Assembly: GCA_025531455.1 (NCBI GenBank)
Contig: JAMYHL010000031.1
Location: 62,001 to 126,000 of the forward strand
Source of the DNA: Apiotrichum sp. Y4204
Lineage: Eukaryota > Basidiomycota > Tremellomycetes > Trichosporonales > Trichosporonaceae
Reading direction: 5' to 3'
Length of the DNA stretch: 64,000 nt
Under the pieces are notes generated by a model. It was not told the DNA's origin. It searched no databases and was given only the letters and a program-made list of their open reading frames with translations. Below are positions 10,645-20,796 of this stretch, piece by piece. The position numbers and the translations under genes were made by a program. Within the stretch, counting starts at the first letter, position 1, and each line of letters starts with the position of its first letter.

Positions 10645-11285
10645 TTAGGCGGCGACGACGGCGGCCATGACGGCAGCGGCGACGGCGGCGCCGGGAACAA
10701 CGAGGCCCATGGCTCCGCTGTTGCCACCGCCACCGGAGGGGCTGGCAGACGGGCCGGACGGGTGGGCGGTGCCGGAGTGCGAGCCGGTTGCGTTGGCGAT
10801 GGCGCCGGTCGCAGAGCTCATCACGCTGCTCATCTTGCTCATCACACCGCCGCCGCCAGTCTGGGTGCCGGATGCGCTGGACATCGGGGCAGTGCCGGGC
10901 TCGGTGCCGGTGGTGGCGGCGGCACCGCCCTCAGTGCCGGTGGGGGCAGTGGTGGCGGCCTCAGTGCCGGTAGCGGGGGCGGAAGTCTCGCCGGCGGGGG
11001 CAGAGGTCTCGGTGCCAGCAGGGGCGGAAGTCTCGCCGGCGGGGGCAGAGGTCTCGGCGCCAGCAGGGGCGGAGGTCTGCTCACCGCCGGGCGCGGCAAC
11101 GGAAGAGGAGGCGGGGGTCTCCTGGGCGTAGACGCCGGCAGTGACTGGGGATTGTTAGTGGAGGCCTTGGGTGGAGGAATGGGTGGTGAGATGGTGGTGT
11201 GGCGAATGTGGCGGTCGGCAGTGGTGGTGGTGGTGGTCGAAAAATGGTACTCACGGGCAGCAAGGGCGAGGATGGAGAACTTCAT
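10645..11285 (-). CDS. GPI-anchored cell-surface protein with Ser/Thr/Pro-rich repeats
   Basis: Two exons (11285-11255 and 11144-10645) encode 176 residues. The N-terminus, MKFSILALAALTAGVYAQ, is a classical secretion signal interrupted by a phase-1 intron after residue 10. The mature region consists of Thr/Ser/Ala/Pro repeats: ETSAPAG units, including a perfect-length 15-residue (45-bp) duplication, then TGTE-type units, predicted to be O-mannosylated. The C-terminus is Gly/Ser-rich (PSGGGGNSGAMG) followed by a hydrophobic tail (LVVPGAAVAAAVMAAVVAA), the pattern of a GPI-attachment signal. No enzymatic domain is present, so it is probably a small wall or membrane mannoprotein. A TATA box lies 56 bp upstream of the start. 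The family is not recognised beyond this architecture. Confidence 0.82.
10981..11070. repeat. 45-bp in-frame coding repeat (2 copies, third degenerate)
   Basis: Two copies start at 10981 and 11026 and differ at one visible position; a degenerate third begins at 11071. Each encodes 15 residues of the ETSAPAG type in the GPI protein, so copy number can change without frameshift. Confidence 0.9.
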
Positions 11286-11340
11286 TGTGAACGGATGTGG
11301 ATGTGTTTGATGGATTCTGAGAAGCGGGTCCGGGAGGGGG

Positions 11341-11348
11341 TTTATATA
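11341..11348 (-). promoter_or_regulatory. TATA box of the GPI-protein gene
   Basis: On the minus strand this reads TATATAAA, 56 bp upstream of the start codon at 11285, a normal position for a highly regulated fungal gene. Confidence 0.6.
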
Positions 11349-12860
11349 CTATCTCGGTGGCATGCATCTGCGTCTATCAGTGTTGTGGGTTGTTCTCGTT
11401 GCTGCAAGTTGGTTGCGGACTGGGAACCTGTTGCGTTAGGCTTCGAGGCTCGCGGCCTTGCGGGTCGCAGCGTCAGACGGCGTCCGCAGCAAAACAATGG
11501 GTTCATTGGATTCCTGGGGGCGGGACCACGAGAACTGGGGACATGGGCATAGCGGGAGGCACACACGTCAGTTCTCGTCGTCGCTCGTCGCCGCGCCGGG
11601 TTCCTGCATCGTGTCGCAGCAGGACAGAAGAGCCAGGAGAACAGCACAGTCCCAGCGGAGATACTGCGACACTAGCATCCGGGGGTCATCCGGCGGGGTG
11701 GGTGGCAGGGCATGGGGGCATTGTCTCGTCTCGTCTCGGCTCGGCTCGGCACGGTGACACACCCTCGGCGGAGTGAGACATACAGAAATCAGATACAGGA
11801 TCCAGGACCAAACTGCGGACGTGTGGGGGTGGTAACTCTTGCCCCGACCATGGCACTCGATTCCACCCCCGATCTCTCGATCTCACCCTCTCTGCCCCGC
11901 CTCTCGCAGCACGAAGCTTAAGCAGTACTGGAAGCGGCAATATCATCCAACAAGCTTTCGAGCTGGTTGCAGCCCTTTCTGTGCAATCTCTCGTTGCGCG
12001 CGGTTGTACCCATTATCTCAGAGTGGCTAAAAAAAAAGGGGGTGGTGCTGCGATCTCGGCCGGGCCGCTGGGTAAGCCAGTTCCAAACAAGCTCACTACC
12101 AAAACAAACGTAACTCTCCCTTGCCCTCTGTTTTTTCTCTTTCCTCTTTTCCCTATCCCCCTGCTGCGCGCCGGCGGCATGCGCGGCGCGTGCTGTGCGG
12201 GGTGGGGGGCGGTTAGTAGCATATTACATCTTTCTTCCGCCTCGTGTTGGTGCTGCGGAGTGCCTTGCAGCTATCCAGCAGATTGGCCATCCGACAGATG
12301 AGATAGAGTGAGTGTTCTGTCTGCCAGACACAGCGTATACCGTACAATGGTGCGTTTGTTCCTGTCTGGCAGTGCTCGATGCTCAATGCACAGGACTGGG
12401 CCTAGATGCAACTCGATGCACTACAGCAAAGGCTGTCCTGGCTGTACGAGATCGACCCGGCCAGACTCGGTGTGCCGTATGCGACGGTGTGGCAGACTGT
12501 GATTACTACTCTGTAACTGCCCGCCATTTTCCAGCCAGCAGCCAGCATGTCACTGTCACAGCCAAGGCGACGACGCCTGCCGCTGTTGGCTACCTGTTCT
12601 CTCCCTCTCTCTCTCTCTCAGTTTCTCTGTCACAAGTCGTACGTGTGACATCATGCGCAGCAGGGCCGTCCAGCGGCGTAACCCCGAGAGGTCTCCAGGC
12701 GGCCAGGCCGGGAGGCGATTACGCCGACGTGCGTGGGCTGCTGCGGAGGTCTGGGAATGGCGTTTTGGGAGGCAGGGCCGCGCGAGGCCAAGACTGGAGG
12801 GGAACGAGGAGAAACGGGGGGGGGACCATGGAACCAGGGGCAGGCTGCATGGCGACGGTC

Positions 12861-12962
12861 TGGGGTCGCGGGTCGCGGGTGGGGGGTCGGTGGGGTCGGG
12901 GGATGGCGGGCCAGGCTGCGGGCCTGCGGGCCTCTGGGCCTGTGGGCCTGTGGGATTACGGG
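12861..12962 (+). repeat. G-rich tract with short GGGCCTGTG-type tandem units
   Basis: The first half (12861-12910) has many runs of three to six G separated by one to four bases, capable in principle of forming a G-quadruplex. The second half repeats GGGCCTG-like 8-9-mers about five times. No coding role is evident. Confidence 0.6.
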
Positions 12963-15728
12963 GCTGGCGATGATGGCGAGCAGGCCGGCCTGGTCGCCCC
13001 GCCCAGGACGCGAGGCCGGCCGACGCCGGACATGCCGAGAACGTGCCGTCGAAACACCTCGGAGGGTTTGGTAGTGTATAGTGGGGCCGCGGGGGTGTTC
13101 GGGGGTGGCCCGGTTGCCCCGTCCACTGGTGATGCCTGACGACCGACGAGTGACCGAGTTGTTGTTCCTCCCCCCTCCTCCCCCAAACATGGATCATTCT
13201 GGGTAAACATTGAACCCAGCGGCCACCGGCCCGCCCCGCCCGCGCTAGATGGAACACGCAACGCTCAGGGCGAATATGCATGTCGCTTCCGCTGGGCATG
13301 TGAGGTGGGGGCAGATGCGTGCAACCAGCCTGGCGGCCTGGCGGTCCAGCCTGCAGAGCTGAAGCGCTGTCTGTATCTCGGGTTCTGTTCCGGTGCGCCA
13401 TCCCATCGGACTCGGAGCTCGGCCGTGTTCCTGGCCAGGATGTCTGGGACTGGGGTGTCCCTGAGAGCGCGAGAGCTCCGACTGCCACTGAGAGAGGTGC
13501 CAGAATCATCTACGGCCAAACGGTACGAGGCGCAGATACAGCCACTCGTGGTGTGGTCGCGGCTGCGGCTGTGCGACTCGCCCTCCACGGCCTCCACTCG
13601 CATGCTCACTCGACTCGCCACGCTGTTTGGACAAGCATCTCTCGACGAAAAGCGGAAAACGGAAACCGTATCGCTGCGCGCCGCACCGCTCCTATCGGAA
13701 GTCGCGCGGAAGATTCACGCCGTAAAGCTTACTGCACAGCGATGGTGGCTGGCGGCTGGCGGTTGCTGTTGCCAGGAGGCAAGGCTCGTCCTATTTCGGC
13801 TCGCGGCTGATCGCTTCTGGCAGGTACGATTACGAGCTGCCCGCGATCTGGATACGCGCCACACGCGCCACACACCCTTTTGTTGATTCTGTTGTGCTCT
13901 CTCCCATTCTGGACTCGCGATCAAAGGCGGTGCGATCGCGTAGCACGCCGCGTGCCTCGAGGAGAACAGGGAACGCGGTGATCGAGCCAAGATCACGCAG
14001 CAGCTGGCATGTTGCACGTTGTGTGCCGTTGGCCTGTAGGATCGCTGTTTTGTGTCCCGGCTGTTCAATGTTCGACCGGGTGCCAAGCGCTCACACTTGC
14101 GCGTAGCATTGTGCCCATCGTGACTGGATACCACTGGGTGAGACCTGGCGACACGAATGCAGCACACGTAAGGTCCCAGCTGCGGGGGCCTGGGCTGCGG
14201 GCGATAGGGTTCAGCATGGTTGCCTCCGAGTGGGTACAGGAGTACAGTACAGATGCACAGGAATCTTGTCGGATCGCAATGCCGACAGCTATACCGGACG
14301 GTGACAGAGATACCGTCGGGTCCTGTCGTCGCGGGCCTCGGACATGAAACGGGGTTGTGCTCGATACATGGCAGCTATAGACGAGGCTGGCGGCTGGCCG
14401 TTTCGGGTGTATCACATCGGATCAGGATCACATCACATCACGATATAGCGATATATGGCCCACGGATCACAGAATCACGCCGGGCGTGTCCCGCCCGCAC
14501 AGCGCGCAGCTCGCAGCTCGCAGTTCGCAGCACGATTCCAGAGCACCGGTTGAGCGGTGTTGTTTGTGCCAAGAGCTCCGGTGTGTGACTCTGGTATGTA
14601 TGATACCTGGTACTGTGCACCTCATCTCCGGCAGCATGCTGCGCTTCACCCTCCAGCCATCCAGGAGCAGGTTTCAGGCTACGGGCCGTCGAACCGGATC
14701 TCGCTGGCATCGTAACGATCGCAACAATCCTATGTGTTAGCCTGACACATGGGCAGCTGCCGACCTTGCCAACATGGAATAACAGTACATGGCATATGGC
14801 ATGTTGGATACCAGACACGCGATGCCCACGAGCTTCCATTCCTCCAACACCGCTTGCCGGCTTGGCGAGCTGCGAGCAGCGGCTGCGAGCTGCGATTCCG
14901 CCCTTCCCGGCATGTTGTGATCCTGGTGGGTCTAGACCCGGAAACAGTACAGTACATTACACTGGAACGTGAGATCCACAGGACACTGGAACGACAGATC
15001 CCTCAGTGCTGTGGCCTGGGCAGGAACGAGACTGTGCGGCGTTTTCTGAGGCGCACCGCGCAGCGCCAAGCGAATCGGACAACCGGGTCGCGAATGCCGA
15101 GGGTGGACGGACCTGAGGATGCCCGATATCTCGATTACAAGAAGCGTGGGGGGTCCGTAAGCCGTACTGCCGTACTGCTGTACTGTCACACTGGTTGCAC
15201 ATGTGCTGTGTGGTACGACACGACAACGCTTGCTGCGGCGGAAGTATGGATACGGGATAGGTATATCCTCCGGTACTGTTCCGTGTGGTGGTGGAGGTGG
15301 TCCACTCTCCGATGCGGCTGGACAAGTGGCGATACGCAGCTGCACTCAGTCGATGGAACACGCCCAGGGAGATGAAGATGTGGGACGATGGGTACGTGAG
15401 GGTGTGAGAGTGCGGTCGAGTGCGTCGTGAGTGGCGCCAAGGGCGACGATGCTGGCTATCGTTGGACTAGCTGGCCACTATGCCACACGATGAACAATGT
15501 CTCCACGACATTCTTGCTGCACAGTGTTGATGTCATCGACCCCAGGTAAAACTGCCCACCGGCTAGAGTTTGTTCACTGTCCCCAGCTCACCGAGTTAGT
15601 AGTGAGGACCATACCCAAGGCCTTGTTCAATCGCCCCACACGAGCCACCCCTCCAACTCCAAACTCCCGGCCCCTTCCATTGACCAAAATCCTCCATACA
15701 ACCCTTTCTGAGTACAAGTGTCTTCGCA

Positions 15729-16729
15729 TTAACCGCGCCCAATAAACGGCATTCCGCTCGCGCTGTCGTCAGCCTCGTCCCGTTGTGGACCCACATGATC
15801 TGGAGGTGGAGCACGTCCGTCTCGGCGGGCATACCGGCAACGAAAACCACCGCCTTTGCGACATTCTCGACACCCATGACGGGCTCGGACCGCGTGCTCC
15901 CATCAGCCTGCACACAGCCAGAGGCAGCGCCGCCGCCCATGTCCGTCGCTGCGTTCCCGATATCCAGCTGCGTGGCCGTGATCCCCCACTTGCGCCCGTC
16001 CAGCGACGTGCTCGCCGTCAGACCCGCAATCGCGTGCTTGCTGACCGTATATGCCGCCGAGTCAGGGCGCGGCGCCGACGCGCTGATGCTCCCGTTGTTG
16101 ATGATCCGCCCGCCGCGCGGAGATTGGCATTTCATCACCCGGATCGCGGCGGCCGTGCACTGGCGTCAGGCTTGGCGTCGGGGTTTGCACTCACCAGCAC
16201 TGCTGCCATGACGTTCACGTCTAGGACATGCCGGAACACGCCCATATCTGCGTCCTCGAGGGGCACGCCTTTGAGGCTATCGATGCCCGCGTTCTGGTGT
16301 GAGAATAGAAATATAGACACCGGCAGACGACCAGAAAGAAGAAATATCCAGCGTCCCAAAAAGAAATAAATCGCGAAAAGTGACCGCAAGAATAGTTCAA
16401 AAATACCGCAAAAAGTACCCAAAAATACCCTCAAGACTCCAGATCCACGCACGACTTACATTGAACAGCACATCCACGCGCCCCCACTGCTCCCTGACGC
16501 TTTCAAACATGTCGCGCACGTAGGCCTCGTCCGTGACGTCCCCCGCGCAAATCTCGGTCCGCGCGCTCGCGGCGCAGGCTGCGGCGGTGGCCTCGAGTTC
16601 CGCCCGGCGGCGGCCGCTGAGCACGAGGACGAGCGGGCGGTCGCTCGGCGCGCGGGACAGCGCAATGGCACATGCGCGCCCAATGCCCCCCGAGGCACCT
16701 GTGATGAGGATTACTTTCGGAGTGGACAT
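15729..16729 (-). CDS. Short-chain dehydrogenase/reductase (SDR)
   Basis: Four exons (16729-16460, 16293-16195, 16159-15795, 15762-15729) give 255 residues, the usual classical-SDR length. Landmarks: the cofactor-binding TGASGGIG at residues 10-17, NNAG formed across the first splice junction (FN|NAG), the catalytic Ser147 in NNGSISA, and YTVSK with Tyr160 and Lys164. The last exon is only 34 nt and supplies the tail SGMPFIGRG, a standard SDR C-terminus, which argues strongly for the 32-nt intron 15763-15794. The enzyme is a cytosolic NAD(P)-dependent oxidoreductase of unknown substrate. Intron 1 (16294-16459) is AT-rich with many AAAATA motifs, unlike its surroundings. Confidence 0.85.
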
Positions 16730-17913
16730 GCAGATGATATGTCAATATTTCGATGATCGTGGTCGTGACGATAGTAATGATGGCAGTATTTGTATCGAGA
16801 TTGATGGGCGCGGCTAAGAACGGTAACTCGGATTGACCGGGCCGGAGCCGATGCGTTCCAGTCTGAGAGAATATTTGTGCATGCCGTGCAGATAGAACGA
16901 GATTAATCCGAGACAGTGAATACACTAAGTTCTGTGCATTTAATGCCTGCTGCATTGAATGAACAAAAATTGGGGAGAGTTTGCCTTGTCTTATTCACAG
17001 AGAGCGATATCTCAACTCTCTCAACTCATTGCTCAACTTGCTGTCGGAATCACCTGGGGGAGGCCATGTCAGCCTGGTTTCCCGGCGGAGCACCGGGCCG
17101 GGCGAGTGGCGAGGTCGAACAGGCCGTCTCTGAGTGGTGGGAGATAAACCGTTCAGCCTCCCCCCGCACTAACACCCTGAGAGGGTGGGGGTGATGGGAG
17201 AGATGGATATCGGGGACAACAGGTGATGGCGAGATGGACAGCAGATGTATGTATGCATTGCATGCATTGGGCTGCGTATACCGCCCCAATAGGGACTCTG
17301 ATGATGCTGAGATGCATTCTGATAGCGAGTTCGCTGCACTGAGAGTGATTAGAGGTAGTGAGAGTGGGGGAAACACAATTTTTACGTAACAAAACGTGCC
17401 TTGTGCCGATCCAAGGGGACCGCCGGAGACCACCTGTCGGGTCCTCTCAGCATTATGCACCTCGCGCTATTCCAAGAAAGAGGAGGTCCAAGCACGTCTT
17501 CGATGTTCACGAGCACATCGAGCACATCTCAACAACGAGGACACACGCGATGCAACACTCCTAGCCAAAAACCTACTCTCTCTCTCTCCGCACTCTCCAT
17601 CGCCGCCTCGTCCTCACCCCCTCCGGTGGCCCCCCGATTATTCCGACCCGCGCTGTGTTAGTCGCCCGCTTGGCTCCAATCTGCCTCTCAGCCTATAGGT
17701 CCCACCCGCGTCCAGCAAACTCGCAACCCCTGCCGTCCGGCAGTATCGCCCACTAAGGAACCAGCTGAACGACACAGGTGGGGAGGTGGGGGACCAGGAC
17801 CAGGCAGCAGTTCCGATCCCAGGATCAATCCTTTCATTGTCCATTCACTAGCACTCTAGCACACTACGGCCGACGCCGGACTCGATCCCTCCCTCCGCGC
17901 CACTTGTTCGATT
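16730..17913. other. Divergent intergenic region (SDR / Zap1-like)
   Basis: Promoter region of both the dehydrogenase (-) and the zinc-finger gene (+). It contains pyrimidine-rich stretches (17570-17640) near the zinc-finger leader. I did not find a clear zinc-responsive-type palindrome by eye. No gene is supported. Confidence 0.45.
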
Positions 17914-20191
17914 ATGAGCAGATCTCCGCCGCGGCTGTGGCACGCGCTCGTCTGCTGCGATAACGATCACGGCTCGTCGAGCAGCGCGAGCATGAACGCC
18001 GGTACGGGTACCGGCGCCAACACTAGCGCTGGGAACACGCCGCGCTCACTCATGCCGACGGCGATGGCCAACTCGCTTTCCTCGTCATCGAGCGCCAGCG
18101 CCGCCGCGTCGACCTCGCTCTCGTCCTCGTTTTCCTCCGCGCCATCGCAGACGGGGCCCGAGCCATGCCCGTTCGAGACGTACTGCTGCCTCGACGAACA
18201 CTGCGAGGCCGACTGCAAAAAGTCCGCCGCACTCGCCCAGTGCGACGACAAATGTGCCAGCAGCGCCGAGTGCGCGGCAGAAGCATGCTTCGACCCGACG
18301 TGCGACGATGGGTGCGAAGCCGAGTGCTGCGATGATCCGTCCTGCGAAGCCGAGTGGTGTCTCGAAGGCTGCACGATTGAGGAATATGTGAGAATCAAGC
18401 ATGAGATGTGGCGATGAATGCTAACACCTCCAGCTCGAGTGTTGCGCCAGTGCTTGCAACGACCCTAATACAGACCCGCTCGGGCTTGCGTCGGGCCCCG
18501 CCGCGCCGCTGCCTACACCACCGTACTTTGATCTCATCTCGGCGGCGCTCGCTGGCCAGCTGGGGACGGCTCCTCCACCGCCTCCGGTCGTGGCGCCATC
18601 ATTCTCACAACATCACGGACATGTGTGCCATGGACAACATGTGTGCCACTGGCAAAACTGCCACCGGGCATTTACGACCATGCAGGAGCTCCTGACGCAT
18701 CTCGCTGCTGATCATCTCAATGCCAGTGTGGGAGGGGCAACATTTGGCACGGACGCGAGCGCAGCCGCTGGCGCTGGCACAGGGAGCACGACGGCCGTCT
18801 CGTCTGCGCACCACACTCCCGCAGCACACGCGACGCCCGTGTCCCAGCCAACGCCACAGACACCGATCATGATGGGCTTCGAGAACATGGCCCCGGCCCA
18901 ATCGATGGCGCCCGCGCCCGCCCAGCCGGCGTCGACGGGCGATCTCCTCTCGTGTCTGTGGGACGACTGCTTTCCGCTTGACGGCCTTGGTGTGCTGGAT
19001 CTCACCGGGAACAATGTTCCCCAGCTGCAGGGCCATTCCCACGCGCACCAACATGCGCATGTCCAATCCCAAGCCCAGTCACAGCATGTTGCCCAGCCTC
19101 ATGCTGCCGCCCACCTTCACACCCCCGCGCACCCATTCGGCCCTGCGGCCACAGAGGCGTTCAGCCCGCAAACCATGCTCCGCCACTTGCTTGAGGAGCA
19201 CCTGGGCGTTGTGCCCGCGATGCCGCAAGTAGCAGCACCGACGCCGGCCCCAGTGGCATATGATTCAACTCCTGCCCCATCTTCCCACAACGGGCACCCT
19301 CACGCTGGCCACTCTGCGCACGACCACGTGCACGTGCATGATGGCCATGAACACACGCACCCGCACGGCCACGCCCATGCGCATCCGCACGCGCATACGC
19401 CTCGTCCGAAGCCTTATTCGCGACCTGCGTCCGCATCGCGTGGCGCCGCGCATACCCACGCGCACCCACACCCGCACGCCCACTCGCACAAGCACGGCGG
19501 GCATGGACCCCAGCGCACGCCCGCGCACCACCACCACGTCAAGTTTCCGCTGTCGCCCGCCCCTTCGTCGCCAGTCACCACGTCCTCTGACCTCGCAATG
19601 GTCTGTCTCTGGCCGGGCTGCACCCACAAGGAGCCGTTCGCAACCACTGGTGATCTCATGGAGCACCTCTCGGAAGAGCACGTCGGGCGCGGACGTGACA
19701 AGTACCGCTGTCTGTGGGATGGCTGTGGTGGCCCCGAGGGGCGCCTCTTCCGCTCGCGGCAGAAGGTTCTGCGCCATCTACAGAGCCACACGGGTCACCG
19801 CCCTTTTGTGTGCCACGTGTGTGGGCAGAGCTTTTCGGAAGCGGCCCCGCTCGCGGCGCATCTCCGACGGCACTCTGACGACAAGCCGTATGTGTGTGAT
19901 TTCCCCGGGTGCGGCAAGGCGTTTGCAATCTCGAGCTCGCTCACGATCCACAAGCGCACGCACAACGGCGACAAGCCGTTTGTCTGCACCTACTGCGGCA
20001 AGGGCTTTGTCGAAGCGAGCAACCTCACAAAACACGTGCGCACGCACACGGGCGAGCGCCCGTTTGTGTGTGCGCACCCTGGCTGCGGGCGGGCGTTTTC
20101 CCGCCCGGACCAGCTCAAGCGGCACATGCTGGTGCACGATGCGTCGCGACGCAAGAAGGAGACCGTCAAGAAGGAGGCCGTCGCGGTCTAG
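17914..20191 (+). CDS. ZAP1: Zap1-like zinc-responsive C2H2 transcription factor with Cys- and His-rich domains
   Basis: Two exons (17914-18387, 18434-20191) encode 743 residues. Order: Ser-rich N-terminus; Cys-rich cluster (residues 85-166, 19 Cys); C2H2 finger 1 (C229, C234, H247, H252); finger 2 with its Cys pair at 332/337 and His pair at 409/414, separated by a His-rich insert; a His-rich tract at 443-526 with about 30 His; then six clustered fingers, 549-574, 584-610, 618-638, 646-668, 676-696 and 704-726. The CLWPGC/CLWDGC-type CxWxxC fingers and the diagnostic KAFAISSSLTIHKRTH and FVEASNLTKHVRTH segments match the DNA-binding fingers of the yeast zinc sensor Zap1. It is expected to be nuclear and to activate zinc-uptake genes when zinc is scarce. 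The start Met is the first of the exon; an internal one is possible. Confidence in the ortholog name is high but not absolute. Confidence 0.82.
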
Positions 20192-20796
20192 TATGGAAGT
20201 GGAATGGAGCGTAGTGCGGAAGTTGGAATGAAGAAGAGTGTGGCTACGGGGAGGTGGTGCTGGATCTCTGAGTTTCGGGTTGCCACTGGGCGCTAACGGG
20301 AGGTGATGATGGCGAGGAGCTGGGAGGCGTGCTGGTGACGCGTAGTGCTTGCCCGTTGACCTTTCCATGTGACTGTGTAGCTTCTAATATCAATGCACCC
20401 ATGAGCCTGTACACTGATGCGAGCTGCAGGCGATGTGTGAGGCGAGGTACTAGCGTCAGACGAGCGTGCAGGATACCACAGAGAAAGAGAGATTCTAAGT
20501 GCAAGCTCGATAGCTCGAAGCCGTCGACAGCCGCGAATGGGTCGAATGGGCGCGAATGGGTCGAGAAAGAAGATCACGTGACTATCGCACGAGCTACACG
20601 CGATTGACACGCTGTGGATCGGCTCTGTGCAATTGCCAAAATGCTTCCGTCCACAGCGCGCCAACGCGACAAATGTCCCAGGAAATGACGACGACGGCGC
20701 CGACGACAACAATCCCCCATCCTCAATTCGACAGCTCGACATCTCGACACAACCACCACTCCCTCTCTCCCATCCCCCGCCCTCACACTCGTTATC
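20192..20796. other. Intergenic region, promoter of OST3
   Basis: Contains the 3' untranslated region of the Zap1-like gene and the promoter of OST3, including the ATCACGTGAC element at 20573-20582 and a C-rich leader (20700-20790). No gene is supported. Confidence 0.5.
20573..20582. promoter_or_regulatory. ATCACGTGAC E-box upstream of OST3
   Basis: A palindromic TCACGTGA core 215 bp upstream of the OST3 start codon, identical over 10 bp to three other promoter sites in the window. Confidence 0.5.

Larger units (their letters stand above)
11286..15728. other. 4.4-kb gene-poor region
   Basis: The longest stretch without a supported gene. It starts with the promoter of the GPI-protein gene and ends at the 3' side of the dehydrogenase. 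It contains several short local repeats: (CTCGG)-type near 11724-11752, G-rich tandem units at 12861-12962, and GCAGCTCG units near 14505-14530. Long open frames inside it are Pro/Arg/Gly-rich translations of GC-rich DNA without domain signatures or plausible splice structure. No transposon coding sequence was recognised. Confidence 0.5.

Noticed and set aside
12556..13509. 317-codon open frame on the minus strand
   Set aside because: Translation is Pro/Arg/Gly/Ser-rich with no motif, hydrophobic core or signal sequence, and lies in G-rich repetitive DNA. It looks like a chance frame in GC-rich sequence.
11286..15728. Idea that the gene-poor block is a centromere or transposon remnant
   Set aside because: No reverse transcriptase, integrase, transposase or long terminal repeats were recognised; it is reported only as an open question.
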